Below, one piece after another: positions 45,782-55,450 of a stretch of 64,000 nt of DNA (position 1 is its first letter; each line of letters starts with the position of its first letter). The stretch is taken from positions 2,666,001-2,730,000 of the forward strand of contig NZ_CP158367.1 of the NCBI RefSeq assembly GCF_040267685.1. Direction: 5' to 3'. Position numbers and translations under genes: made by a program. The notes under the pieces are model-generated. The model was not told where the DNA came from. It made no database searches and worked only from the letters and a program-made list of their open reading frames with translations. This stretch comes from Proteinivorax tanatarense. Its GTDB lineage: Bacteria; Bacillota; Proteinivoracia; Proteinivoracales; Proteinivoracaceae.

Positions 45782-47686
45782 ATGATTGTACTACAATGTA
45801 AAGATATAGTTAAATATTTTGATGGTGAACCGTTATTTTCTAACGTTTCCCTTCAAATACATCAAGGAGAAAAAATAGCACTTGTTGGTGAAAATGGTAG
45901 CGGCAAAACTACACTCTTTAATATTTTAAATGGTACATTAGATTGCGATGACGGTCAAATCTTTTCTGCTAAAAATATTACCACAGGTTTTCAGACTCAA
46001 CACCACGATTTAGACCAAAACCTTACTCCTATTGAAGAATTGCGCAAAGTTTTCAAGCACTTAATTCAGTTAAACAATGAAATCCGAGTTATAGAGCAAC
46101 AGATGTCTACCGCAAAAAGTGAAAACTTAGAAAAATTAATGGAAAAATACGGGGCTCTTACTGAAAAGTTTGAAAATCATGGAGGATATAGGTACGAAAG
46201 TGACATTGTAGGAGTCTTAAGAGGTTTAGGCTTTTCACAAAATGAGTTAAATAAAAAAATACATCAATATAGTGGCGGTCAACAAAGCAGAATTTCATTA
46301 GCTAAGCTTTTGCTAAAAAAACCTGACTTGCTTTTTCTAGATGAACCTACCAACCACCTTGATATCAACGGGGTGCTGTGGCTAGAAAACTTTCTGAAAG
46401 AGTATAAGGGTGCAGTATTTTTGATTTCCCACGATCGCCAGTTTCTAGATAACATAGTAAGCAAAACTCTGCATTTACACGGTGGAGACCTTATGAGCTA
46501 TGCTGGGAATTACTCTTTTTATATTAGGGAAAGAAAAGCCTGGGAACAAAGGTTAATTAAAGAACATCAAAAACAACAACAACACATAAAAAAAACAGAA
46601 GAATTTATCAGACGTAACATTGCTGGCCAAAAAACTAAACAGGCCCAAAGCAGACGAAAACAGTTAGAGAAGTTAGAAAAGGTTAACCTCTTTTCTAACG
46701 AACATACTACAGACTTCTTCTTTAACATAGATTCAAGCAGCGGACGCTTTGTGGCCACCGTCAAAAACCTTTGTTTTTCTTATAATCACATACCCATTTT
46801 CAATGATATTAATTTTAACATAGAACGTAATGACAAGGTAGGTCTTGTAGGTCCAAACGGATGCGGAAAAACCACTTTGCTCAACTTATTGGCTCAAAAG
46901 CTTTCCCCTGATAAAGGAGAAATCATTATTGGACATAATGTGCAAATAAGCTACTTCAGTCAGCAAAGAGATGATCTTACACCATCAAATACAGTCATCG
47001 AAGAAATTTGGAGTGTAAAACCTGGCTGGAAAGAGGGTCAGGTACGGGCATATATGGCAAAATTTTTGTTTACTCAAGATGATGTTTTCAATCACATTTC
47101 TTCTTTGAGTGGTGGTGAACAAAGTAGGTTAGCTCTAGCAAAGTTGATTTTAGGAAAAAGCAATTTTATTATACTTGATGAACCCACTAATCATCTAGAT
47201 ATAAAAAGTAAAGAAGTTTTGGAAGATGCTTTGCAAGATTATCCTGGAACACTATTAGTTGTTTCACATGATAGATATTTTTTAAATAAAATCACAAATA
47301 AAACTATTGCTTTAAAAAATGGAAATGCTCGAACTTTTTTAGGTGACTTTGATTATTACCAACAAAAAATAGCTGAAGAACGCTGGGAAAAAGAACAAAA
47401 ACAAAAACGTGTCGAAAAATCTACAAAAACTAAAACTAAGCCAACGAAAAGCATAGTTAAAAAAATCAAGGACCAGATCTCTCAAGTAGAACAGAGTATT
47501 TTTGAAACTGAAGAACAAATAAAAAGCCTAGAAGCTGAACTATGTAAAGAAGAGGTTTATAAAAATCACAAAAAAAATCTAGATGTTAATAAAAAATATG
47601 AAGCACAAAAAGAAAAATTATCGTACCTTTTTTCTCGTTGGGAAGAGCTAGAAGATCAACTATCTAAAACGGTCGCCCAAGATTGA
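45782..47686 (+). CDS. ABC-F ATPase (ribosome-associated type)
   Basis: 634 residues, no membrane segment, two ABC cassettes: GENGSGKTT with SGGQQSR and LFLDEPTNHLD, then GPNGCGKTT with SGGEQSR and IILDEPTNHLD. A charged linker separates them and a C-terminal coiled coil follows (about 545-634). ABC-F proteins act on the ribosome in translation or antibiotic protection; sequence alone does not tell which. ATG 45782 lies 6 nt after GGAGTG. Confidence 0.93.
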   Translation: MIVLQCKDIVKYFDGEPLFSNVSLQIHQGEKIALVGENGSGKTTLFNILNGTLDCDDGQIFSAKNITTGFQTQHHDLDQNLTPIEELRKVFKHLIQLNNEIRVIEQQMSTAKSENLEKLMEKYGALTEKFENHGGYRYESDIVGVLRGLGFSQNELNKKIHQYSGGQQSRISLAKLLLKKPDLLFLDEPTNHLDINGVLWLENFLKEYKGAVFLISHDRQFLDNIVSKTLHLHGGDLMSYAGNYSFYIRERKAWEQRLIKEHQKQQQHIKKTEEFIRRNIAGQKTKQAQSRRKQLEKLEKVNLFSNEHTTDFFFNIDSSSGRFVATVKNLCFSYNHIPIFNDINFNIERNDKVGLVGPNGCGKTTLLNLLAQKLSPDKGEIIIGHNVQISYFSQQRDDLTPSNTVIEEIWSVKPGWKEGQVRAYMAKFLFTQDDVFNHISSLSGGEQSRLALAKLILGKSNFIILDEPTNHLDIKSKEVLEDALQDYPGTLLVVSHDRYFLNKITNKTIALKNGNARTFLGDFDYYQQKIAEERWEKEQKQKRVEKSTKTKTKPTKSIVKKIKDQISQVEQSIFETEEQIKSLEAELCKEEVYKNHKKNLDVNKKYEAQKEKLSYLFSRWEELEDQLSKTVAQD

Positions 47687-47777
47687 CGAAGGCATGGAGG
47701 TTTAGGGTTTATTATCAGTGCAGCAGTAAAAGAGTTTGCTGGCTGTTGAGCAGAGGAAATAATAATCTGAAATTTTA

Positions 47778-47812
47778 AAGCAGCAAAAGTCTTAAAAGAC
47801 TAGCGCTGCTTT
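47778..47812. terminator. Terminator between convergent genes
   Basis: AAAGCAGC and GCTGCTTT outer stem with inner AGTCTT/AAGACT, followed by TTTTT. Confidence 0.75.
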
Positions 47813-47822
47813 TTTGTTGCTA

Positions 47823-49967
47823 TTATTGTTTGAACGGTAACTTTTCAGAGCACAAACAATATAATATTGGTAAAGTTAAAAAAAGCATAGAAATAGCTGC
47901 AGTAACAATTCCTGAATCGTTTAATAATAAAGCTGTAAAGCTACCAGCTAAAATCCCTCTTATAGCTAAATAGTATTTTTTCTCTTTATGGTATAACAAT
48001 TTTTGAGGTGGATAAAAACCCAAAAATATTATCGCTATCAATAACACAAAAAACACTCTACTCCAAATGCTATACTGAATTAGTTTGAAATTCATGGACA
48101 GTTTTCTTGAGGCGGTCATTATAACATCTTCTATAACATTCTCGCCCGCAAATAAGTTGCCTATATGAGTTGGATTACTGCTAGTTATATTAAAAAATAT
48201 CAAAAGCATTAGAATTATAAGGCCTGCTGCTCCTATAGTGGCCAATGTCTTTAGCAATCCTTTTTTTCGGTTATAATCAACTAATACCATTGCAAAACCA
48301 ACAGCCAAGGCTAATGTTCCCCCAAAATTTGTTCCCCAAAACGGAGCCATGGTTACAAAAAGTACACCGGAATATATTATATACAACCAGAAACTTTTTT
48401 GTTTTTTATACAAAGGATAGGTGGCTAAAATTGTTCCCCCCAAGAGAACACCAATATATTCATTACCTATACCATAAAACCTAGCACCACCTATAACATC
48501 GTATCCTAGTACTGACTGTTTTTGTAGAAAATTATCTAAAAAAGTGTCAATAATAACCACAACCACTGTAGCTGTCGCCGTAAAAACCAACCTGTTAATT
48601 GGCTCGTTATAAACAATTGTAGTTGTATAAGCTAATATAATGCTGATTAGAATAAATATTACAGTAGATATATAAATAGGGGCAACTGGTAAAAAAGCCA
48701 TAATTAAAAATGCCAAAGGCCCCCATAGTAGTGTTAATATAGGTAAAAGTAATAGCTCTAGTTTAATAGCTTTTATTTTAAAGTTTAGCATAATAAAAAT
48801 AACTAAAATCATTATCAAAGTCACGTAGAAATGTACTAAAAAGGGACGTTGACTATAAACTGTGTTTATTCTTTTAACCATTGACATAACTTCTTCTTTT
48901 TGCTCTGCCTGACTTTTAGCAGTAGCAACCTGCCCAAACATATTATCAGCTTTAATATCATAAAAACTTAATAATGTTGGTGCTATATCCAAACTTGTTA
49001 CAACCCCTGGCCGCTTTGTAGACCCAGAAGTTAATAGGCCTGCCTCTCCACCTTGGTTATAGTGGTATATTGTGGGGATAAACTCATTGTACTCCTCTTG
49101 TCTCCAGCGAGGAACGTTAAATGTCAAAATCAATATATTATCATCTTCATTAAACTTAGATAGTATATACTCAAAAAGAGGGTCCATCCTTTGAATGCTA
49201 TCCTTTGTCAAATTCTCCACTGTTTGCTGTGTATAGTTAAAATAATGTTCATCCAATCTATATGTGTCACCAGTATCTATTAAATATATATCAGCACTAT
49301 TTTGATGCTGATCTAGATAATTAACCATTCGGTTATAATCGGTTTTTTTACCTCCAACAAATTTTTGAGTATCAATCAAAATATTTTCATCTACCTTGCC
49401 TATAGGAACTTGGCCAGCATTATCAGCCACTATCCAGGCAGCGTGCCTTTGCTGCTCAATTGAGTCAGAATTTCCTACGACTAAAGGCACTAAGTGGTGC
49501 TTTTTAAGCTTTTCGCCCAATGCACCGACTTTCACAGGATGCATTAGTTCATCATTCTGATGCTTCACATGATTTATAAACGGATTAACTACACCATCTA
49601 CTGGTACAGATACACCAGGGTTAAATGTTAAGTATAAAGAAGAGGCTAACATCTCATCTTTTTTTTCTTGACTGTTAAAAAAAAGCTCCCCTTGAGCTCC
49701 TACCGCTCTGCTTGACGCTCCTATTGTAAGCGCATTGTTTATGCTACTCCTACCACTGGCTGTATTATTAGCCATTATACCCCAGCTGCTATTTTCCAGT
49801 ATATAAGATAGATTTTCACCAGCATATTCCTCTAGTTGTTCAGGTGAGACCCTATCTATAATAACTACATAAGTCTTAGGCACATTTTTATTTTCTGCAA
49901 CAACATCTAAGGCTGTAAAGTTTACAAGGAGAAACATTAATAATACTATAAAAGCTATTCTTTTCAA
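47823..49967 (-). CDS. Membrane-anchored alkaline-phosphatase-superfamily-like protein
   Basis: 714 residues. Signal peptide (FIVLLMFLLVNFTALDVVA), an extracytoplasmic domain of about 330 residues with features of the phosphatase/sulfatase superfamily (VVIIDRVSPEQL near the start, RPGVVTSLDIAPTLLSFYDI later, as in phosphoglycerate-mutase-like enzymes), then about ten membrane helices. Metal ligands are not obvious and one early Asp-Thr/Ser nucleophile is replaced by RVS, so activity is unclear. Its neighbour is a glycosyltransferase, suggesting a cell-surface polymer role. Confidence 0.6.
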   Translation of the reverse strand: MKRIAFIVLLMFLLVNFTALDVVAENKNVPKTYVVIIDRVSPEQLEEYAGENLSYILENSSWGIMANNTASGRSSINNALTIGASSRAVGAQGELFFNSQEKKDEMLASSLYLTFNPGVSVPVDGVVNPFINHVKHQNDELMHPVKVGALGEKLKKHHLVPLVVGNSDSIEQQRHAAWIVADNAGQVPIGKVDENILIDTQKFVGGKKTDYNRMVNYLDQHQNSADIYLIDTGDTYRLDEHYFNYTQQTVENLTKDSIQRMDPLFEYILSKFNEDDNILILTFNVPRWRQEEYNEFIPTIYHYNQGGEAGLLTSGSTKRPGVVTSLDIAPTLLSFYDIKADNMFGQVATAKSQAEQKEEVMSMVKRINTVYSQRPFLVHFYVTLIMILVIFIMLNFKIKAIKLELLLLPILTLLWGPLAFLIMAFLPVAPIYISTVIFILISIILAYTTTIVYNEPINRLVFTATATVVVVIIDTFLDNFLQKQSVLGYDVIGGARFYGIGNEYIGVLLGGTILATYPLYKKQKSFWLYIIYSGVLFVTMAPFWGTNFGGTLALAVGFAMVLVDYNRKKGLLKTLATIGAAGLIILMLLIFFNITSSNPTHIGNLFAGENVIEDVIMTASRKLSMNFKLIQYSIWSRVFFVLLIAIIFLGFYPPQKLLYHKEKKYYLAIRGILAGSFTALLLNDSGIVTAAISMLFLTLPILYCLCSEKLPFKQ

Positions 49968-49991
49968 ATTAACACCTTCTTTAAACTCACA

Positions 49992-50984
49992 TTAATTTTT
50001 TTTTTGATTATAAACCTGCATGGTTTCTTTATACATTGCTTCTAATGAGAAGTTATTTTTTACATACCCTCTGTTTACTCTTAATCTTTCCCTTTGTTTT
50101 TTTTGTTGGATTAACTTCTGTAATGCATCCTTTAAATTGTCAATATTATTTTTTTCCACTATCAAACCATTTTTATTATGCATAATTATTTCCTTTAATC
50201 CACCGGCGTCACTGGCTATTACTGGTATATCTAAAGCCATAGCTTCAAGCACAGTTATGCCAAAACCTTCGCTCAACGAAGGTTGTACAAAAATATCAAA
50301 TCTTGACATCTTGACATAAGGACTGTTTAAATATCCATAAAAAACAACTCTATCTTTGACTGGCTGAGCTTGCTTTTGCAGAGTAGTTTTACCTGGCCCA
50401 TCACCAATTATATGAAGATAAATATTGCGGTGCTCCTTGGAAAGTTTGATAAAAGCATCAACTAAAATATGTATTCCTTTAATCTGAGTTAAGCGCCCAC
50501 AACAACCTATATTAACAGCATCGGTTGTTTCTTTGTTAATTAAAGGGGGAAGAGATATGCCGTTATAAATAACTTTTACCTTCTTTTTTTTAGCGAGAGG
50601 TTTTATATATTCTTTCAAGTGTTTAGATACACATATAATTTCATCAACACCCTTCACGCTCTGAGAAAACCCTCTAGCAATAAATCCTTTCTTTTTACCT
50701 TGGAGATGTTCTAGGTCATTGTGAACAGTGACTATTTTATTAGCTTTTTCAAAGGGATACAAAGCATAAAGAGTAGCCTTAAAGCCATGAAAATGAATTA
50801 TATCTGGAGAAAAGTTATCCACCATTTTTATGTAACTATATATCGATTTAAGCCCACCTTTAAAATCTAGCTTAACCTTGATTGTCTCAGTCTGATGACC
50901 TTCTTTTTCTAAAAAATAGTTAAGGTCTTTTATGTGCTTTTCAATTCCACCCACAGCATCACTTTTAACAATTAACACCTTCAT
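49992..50984 (-). CDS. Glycosyltransferase family 4
   Basis: 330 residues, GT-B fold: HFHGFKATLYALYPF, INIGCCGRLTQIKGI-like hinge, and the nucleotide-sugar motif SLSEGFGITVLEAMALDIPVI. Cytoplasmic retaining glycosyltransferase of unknown acceptor. ATG 50984 follows GGGGGA; 50999 is less likely. Precedes the membrane protein at 47823-49967 by 24 bp, probably one operon. Confidence 0.9.
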   Translation of the reverse strand: MKVLIVKSDAVGGIEKHIKDLNYFLEKEGHQTETIKVKLDFKGGLKSIYSYIKMVDNFSPDIIHFHGFKATLYALYPFEKANKIVTVHNDLEHLQGKKKGFIARGFSQSVKGVDEIICVSKHLKEYIKPLAKKKKVKVIYNGISLPPLINKETTDAVNIGCCGRLTQIKGIHILVDAFIKLSKEHRNIYLHIIGDGPGKTTLQKQAQPVKDRVVFYGYLNSPYVKMSRFDIFVQPSLSEGFGITVLEAMALDIPVIASDAGGLKEIIMHNKNGLIVEKNNIDNLKDALQKLIQQKKQRERLRVNRGYVKNNFSLEAMYKETMQVYNQKKN

Positions 50985-51152
50985 AATAAAGTCCCCCATA
51001 TTTATATATACTCATTATATTCTAGCCTAGCAAGAATAATTTATACTACAATTGGGTACAGCAAAATAAAAAAACATCGTTTTGCATTTTTACACTTACT
51101 TATACAAGTCGATAAGTCTAAAATTTTGGTATTTTTCTAACAAAAATAAGTG

Positions 51153-51210
51153 AAAGGATAAATGTATTAAAATAGACCATTACTGGTCTATTTTAATACA
51201 TTTATCCTTT
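51153..51210 (-). terminator. 27-bp perfect inverted repeat at the end of murC
   Basis: Arms 51153-51179 and 51184-51210 are exact complements with a 4-nt loop. The right arm encodes the last codons of murC and the stop lies in the loop/stem junction. The U-rich exit fits a terminator, but the stem is far longer than usual. Confidence 0.7.
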
Positions 51211-52568
51211 AATTCTTTAGAAATGCTATGGGAGATTTTCCAAACATCTCCCGCTCCCATTGTAACTATAATACATTTTTTGAGTAAGTCTTTTTGTATC
51301 ATCTCTATGCATTGGTTATGTGTATCAGTATATACAACTTGTGTAGTTTTGCGCTGTTTTATTACCTGAGCAAGGTTTTTTGATGTTATTTTTTCAATTG
51401 TCTTTTCTCCTGCTGAAAATATCGGTAGCAAGTAAACTTTATCCGCATAATCAAATGCTTCGCTAAACTCCTTAAATAAAAAAGAAGTTCTGGTATACCG
51501 TTGCGGCTGAAATATAGCTATAACAGGTGCATTAAATTCCTTTGCCGCTGTAAGAGTAGATTGGATTTCCGTCGGGTGATGGGCATAGTCATCTACTATT
51601 ATTTTTTCTTCGTTTTTATACAGTATCTCAAACCTTCTTTTAACACCTTTAAAGTTTTTTAAAGTTTCGGCCATATTTTTTACGCTTACTCCTAGCTGAT
51701 AACATAACGCAATCGCAGCTAAAGAGTTTAAAACATTATGTCTCCCGGGAACATTGAGCTTTATCCTCCCTCTAGGAGTTCCTTTAATAAACAAATCAAA
51801 AGACGCTGTTCCTCTATAAAATGAACAATTAGCAGCTGAGAAATGATTTTTCTCATTCAGCCCAAATGTTATTATTTCTCTATCTAGGATATCTAATTCT
51901 TTTATAACTGGATCGTCACCGTTTACGACTAAATACCCTAATTTTGCAATATTTCCGATAAACTTTTCGTATGATCTTATTAGCCTACCAAAACTTCCTC
52001 CATAGTTGTCTAAATGATCTGCCTCAATATTAGTTAGCACTGCGGCATAAGGCCTATACTGTAAAAATGAGCGATCGCTTTCACAGGCTTCAGCTACTAT
52101 ATAACAAGAACTGCCCACCCTAGCGTTTCCGTTAAAATGCTCAATTTCTCCCCCTATAAAAGCTGTAGGGTCCATACCAGCCTTTGCCAAAATAAGTGAA
52201 ATCATTGAAGTAGTGGTAGTCTTCCCGTGGGCCCCTGCAATGGCAATACCTTTTCTGCTATTTAAAAACTGTGCTAATACATCAGCCCTGTGATATATTG
52301 GTAACTTTCTTTTTTTGGCTTCGAGAAGCTCGACGTTATCATCTCCTATGGCTGTTGAATATATCACCGCATCTGCATCTTGTAAGTTTTTCGCTTCATG
52401 TTCAAAGTAAATTTTTGCCCCATCTTCCTCGAGTCCTTTAGTCAATGCCGACTGTTTTATATCTGAACCAGAAACTTTATGCCCCCATGCAAGCAATATT
52501 TTGGCAATCGCACTCATTCCATATCCGCCTATGCCAATAAGGTGTATTTTATCGTAGGGAATAGTCAT
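51180..52568 (-). CDS. murC: UDP-N-acetylmuramate--L-alanine ligase
   Basis: 462 residues. Adds L-Ala to UDP-MurNAc in peptidoglycan synthesis. Motifs: GIGGYGMSAIAKIL (nucleotide fold), GAHGKTTTTSM (ATP loop), AEACESDRSFL, NIEADHLDNY and VDDYAHHPTEI. Its last ten codons lie in a long inverted repeat. Cytoplasmic; no other mur genes in view. Confidence 0.97.
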   Translation of the reverse strand: MTIPYDKIHLIGIGGYGMSAIAKILLAWGHKVSGSDIKQSALTKGLEEDGAKIYFEHEAKNLQDADAVIYSTAIGDDNVELLEAKKRKLPIYHRADVLAQFLNSRKGIAIAGAHGKTTTTSMISLILAKAGMDPTAFIGGEIEHFNGNARVGSSCYIVAEACESDRSFLQYRPYAAVLTNIEADHLDNYGGSFGRLIRSYEKFIGNIAKLGYLVVNGDDPVIKELDILDREIITFGLNEKNHFSAANCSFYRGTASFDLFIKGTPRGRIKLNVPGRHNVLNSLAAIALCYQLGVSVKNMAETLKNFKGVKRRFEILYKNEEKIIVDDYAHHPTEIQSTLTAAKEFNAPVIAIFQPQRYTRTSFLFKEFSEAFDYADKVYLLPIFSAGEKTIEKITSKNLAQVIKQRKTTQVVYTDTHNQCIEMIQKDLLKKCIIVTMGAGDVWKISHSISKELKDKCIKIDQ

Positions 52569-52697
52569 CCTTAACCACCTCTTTTTAATATTTAACTTTC
52601 TTTATGTTATTAAGGTATGATATTTGCCTAAGTATGTTCATGAGAATAAAAGGTAATTTTATAAATTTAAATAAAGTAAAGAGCGCTAGTTGGATAG

Positions 52698-53190
52698 GGT
52701 TGATCATAATAAGTTCTGCTGGGAGCACTGTAGTGCTCCCATACGCATTCGCTCTGTACATCATATGGGGGACTTCTATATTAGCAGCCACTTTCTGATG
52801 GGTCGGCACGGAGGCACGACCCCTACCTTCGCGAGGGGAATGGCTGTCGTTAGAAGCTTCTGTACTGCATACTGAAGGCGCTCATAATATTATTGGAGGG
52901 TTTGATTGGCGGGAAGCGTTTTGGAACCATGTGAAGGCTTTTATGGCGTTGGCCATCCCAAATTGATTTAGCAGAGCCAGTATCCAACCTTACTGGCGAC
53001 CCATAAGCCATAAAAGACAAGCATTGGTGAAACAGCTGATCACCACCCCAAAGCCCGGAGATAATATTATGAGCGCCTCAACTGACTGACGGTCAAGACT
53101 CGCCACCTAATTGGCCACGGTAGTTGGATAGGAGATGGTTGGATGGTTTTTGGTTATTATTAAAACCTAAGGGTCAATTTTACTCCAGTG
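52698..53190 (+). repeat. Tandem repeat unit 1 (about 490 bp), structured
   Basis: Noncoding unit starting at GTTGATCATAATAAGTTCTG. In order: hairpin GGGAGCACT-GT-AGTGCTCCC (52731-52740 region), a GGGTCG..CGACCC element (52800-52822), then a nested fold closed by GGCGCTCATAATATTAT (near 52878) and its complement ATAATATTATGAGCGCC (near 53061), enclosing CTTTTATGGC/GCCATAAAAG and GCCAGTA/TACTGGC stems. Short ORFs in it are not real genes. No transposase. Confidence 0.85.
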
Positions 53191-53711
53191 GTTTGACATA
53201 ATAAGTTCTGCTGGAGCACTTTAGTGCTCCCCTACAAATTCGGCTGTGGCAGGGTTTGTGGGGGTATAACCTCCATATTAGTAGTCATATGCTGATGGGT
53301 CGGCACGGAGGCGCGACCCCTACCTCTGCGAGGGTGTTAGCTGTTGTTAGAAGCTTCTGTACTGCATACTGAAGGTGCTCATAATATTATTGGAAGGTTT
53401 GATTGGTGGAAAGCGTTTTGGAACCATGTGAAGGCTTTTATGGCGTTGGGCCATCCTAAGTTGACTAGCAGAGCCAGTATCCAACCTTACTGGCAACCCA
53501 TAAGCCATAAAAGACAAGCATTGGTGAAACAGCTGATCACCACCCCAAATCCCGGAGATAATATTATGGGTGCCTGAACTGACGTTGGCTGGTGAGTAGG
53601 TGCAGATGTTGGTTAGTCAGAAGATGGTCGGATAGTCTTTGGTTATTCTTCAAAGCTGAAGGACTAATTATACTCCAGCCTAGAAACTCGGCTGTGGTAG
53701 GGTTTGTGGGG
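53191..53711 (+). repeat. Tandem repeat unit 2 and start of a third
   Basis: Second copy of the unit, about 85-90% identical to the first. The closing stem is GGTGCTC/GGGTGCC where copy 1 has GGCGCTC/GAGCGCC: every change keeps pairing through G-U wobbles in the plus-strand RNA. After it, 53684-53711 repeats the internal string CGGCTGTGG-AGGGTTTGTGGGG, a fragment of a third unit. Confidence 0.8.
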
Positions 53712-53720
53712 ATGTTTTTA

Positions 53721-55046
53721 TCAGGCTTTCTTACCTGCCATAACTAAATCTTTCCTACGATATATACCCAATAATACCCCTATCAAAGCCATATTTATAA
53801 CAAAACTAGTTCCCCCGTAGGAAATCAGAGGTAAGGAAAATCCTAAGTGTGGCATCAACCCAACGCTCATTAAAATATTGCCTAGACCTTGTATTGTAAA
53901 TAAAACTACAATTGCCGAGGCTAAATATCTTCCGTAAGAGTGACGAATTGATCGCGTTGCCATAAACATCCTTGTTAGCACACACACCATTATCCCTAAT
54001 GTGACCAGCCCTATTAGCAGGCCAAAAGTGGAGATAATGTATGTAAAAATGTAATCCGTATGAACATCGGGTAGGATAAGCTTATTCGCACCGTCTTGCC
54101 AATAGTATAAGCTATCGCTCCTTCCGATAAGTTCAGCATTAGATACTGCATCTCTAGAAATGGAGATAATCCAACCACTTGAATTCTGGGATGAATCAGG
54201 ACGGATGATAGCTAAAAACCTTGACATCCTATAAGACGTTAGATGTCCTGCTAGCAGGAGGATTTTCGCTAGTAGTGCGCCTCCATATATCGAGAAGATA
54301 AACCTACTTTTATTTCCAGCAAAATCCTTGCTCATTATTGCTAATGTAAGTACAGTTAAGAGTCCAGCACCAAAGAGCAAAACAAACCCAAAGGATCGTA
54401 CGTGTGTATTAGAGATAAGCACCATAGCTAACATTGCTAAACCTACAAGCTTTAACATATCTTTTATATTCCCGCTCCCCCATCTCTTTGCAAGCCCTGC
54501 AAAAGCAATAATAAAAAGAGTCATGGTGAGAACAATTATTCCTGAAGGATTATTTATTACACTATTACTCATCCAAATGCCAATTGCAGCACCAAAAATA
54601 AGCAAAGAATGCTTTTCTATTTTTGTATAATCAAAGAAATAGCACCCTATACAAACCCCTATACCCATTGGCAAATAAGTTAAATAGGTTCGCAGGATCT
54701 GGCTATGATTAAGTGGAATCTGACCTTGGTTTTGTATTGACTCAGTGCTTAAAATAGTAATTAGTGTTAACCCTCCAATTAACACCAACGCACCAACCAA
54801 CCCGATAATTGACCATTCAGTCTTTGGTCTATGTGTTTTATTCAGCTCTTTACCTATTTGGATAGGATCCCCCATCTGAGTTATAGCTTTTTGAATGGCC
54901 TCATCTTCGTCCATTCCCGTCTCGATATAACTGTCCGCTATTTCACATATATGGCTTTCAATTTCTTCGGAAATATCATCAGTTACTCCTTTATATTTTA
55001 TTTCCCCACATACTTTGCTTAAATATTGACAAATGTATTTATTCAA
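53721..55046 (-). CDS. HAAS domain fused to an FtsW/RodA-type membrane protein
   Basis: About 441 residues. Residues 1-75 are a DUF1700/HAAS-like helical domain (SEEIESHICEIADSYIETGMDEDEAIQKAI), the rest has ten membrane helices with FtsW/RodA/SpoVE features: HTDYIFTYIISTFGLLIG and GLMPHLGFSLPLISYGGTSF. FtsW relatives are peptidoglycan polymerases; the fusion to a HAAS domain, usually a PadR-linked regulatory domain, is unusual. I prefer TTG 55046 after GGGGGTG. It overlaps the PadR gene by 8 nt. Confidence 0.8.
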   Translation of the reverse strand: MNKYICQYLSKVCGEIKYKGVTDDISEEIESHICEIADSYIETGMDEDEAIQKAITQMGDPIQIGKELNKTHRPKTEWSIIGLVGALVLIGGLTLITILSTESIQNQGQIPLNHSQILRTYLTYLPMGIGVCIGCYFFDYTKIEKHSLLIFGAAIGIWMSNSVINNPSGIIVLTMTLFIIAFAGLAKRWGSGNIKDMLKLVGLAMLAMVLISNTHVRSFGFVLLFGAGLLTVLTLAIMSKDFAGNKSRFIFSIYGGALLAKILLLAGHLTSYRMSRFLAIIRPDSSQNSSGWIISISRDAVSNAELIGRSDSLYYWQDGANKLILPDVHTDYIFTYIISTFGLLIGLVTLGIMVCVLTRMFMATRSIRHSYGRYLASAIVVLFTIQGLGNILMSVGLMPHLGFSLPLISYGGTSFVINMALIGVLLGIYRRKDLVMAGKKA

Positions 55047-55377
55047 AACAAACACCCCCTATCACCTTATTAACAGTACGACTATAAACTTCCCACTCTT
55101 TTTTCTTCTCCTGCAAAAGTTTATCACCTTTATCTGTAATGTTATAATATTTTCGCTTTCGACCGGACTCGCCTACATCCCAATATGACTGAACCATCCC
55201 TTCGCTTTCTAAGGCGTGTAAAATAGGATACATCGTTCCTTCCTTTAAAGTAAAGGTTTGGTCAGACTTTTCTTCAAGCTCTTTAACCATCTGATAACCA
55301 TACATATCTCCAGTGCTCAAAAGATTAAGTATCAACATCTTTGTACTACCCTTCATAAGATCCTTATCAATTTTCAT
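55039..55377 (-). CDS. PadR-family transcriptional regulator
   Basis: 112 residues. Winged HTH (KGSTKMLILNLLSTGDMYGYQMVKEL..LKEGTMYPILHALE) and C-terminal dimer helix. ATG 55377 follows GGAGGTG; the upstream start at 55410 lacks a ribosome site. PadR-HAAS gene pairs control stress or cell-envelope genes; the target here is likely the fused HAAS-FtsW gene itself. Confidence 0.93.
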   Translation of the reverse strand: MKIDKDLMKGSTKMLILNLLSTGDMYGYQMVKELEEKSDQTFTLKEGTMYPILHALESEGMVQSYWDVGESGRKRKYYNITDKGDKLLQEKKKEWEVYSRTVNKVIGGVCFE

Positions 55378-55450
55378 ATTAGACACCTCCTTTTTTTGGG
55401 TATGGGCCACTTACAACTCCTAAATTGTTGAAGTAGGGTGCTTGCACTAG

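Noticed and set aside
52585-53577. Several 60-77-codon ORFs on both strands
   Set aside because: They fall in the tandem repeat units, are not alike in frame between copies, lack ribosome sites and resemble no protein.
52698-53711. CRISPR array or insertion sequence
   Set aside because: The unit is about 490 bp with no short regular repeats and spacers, and no transposase frame.
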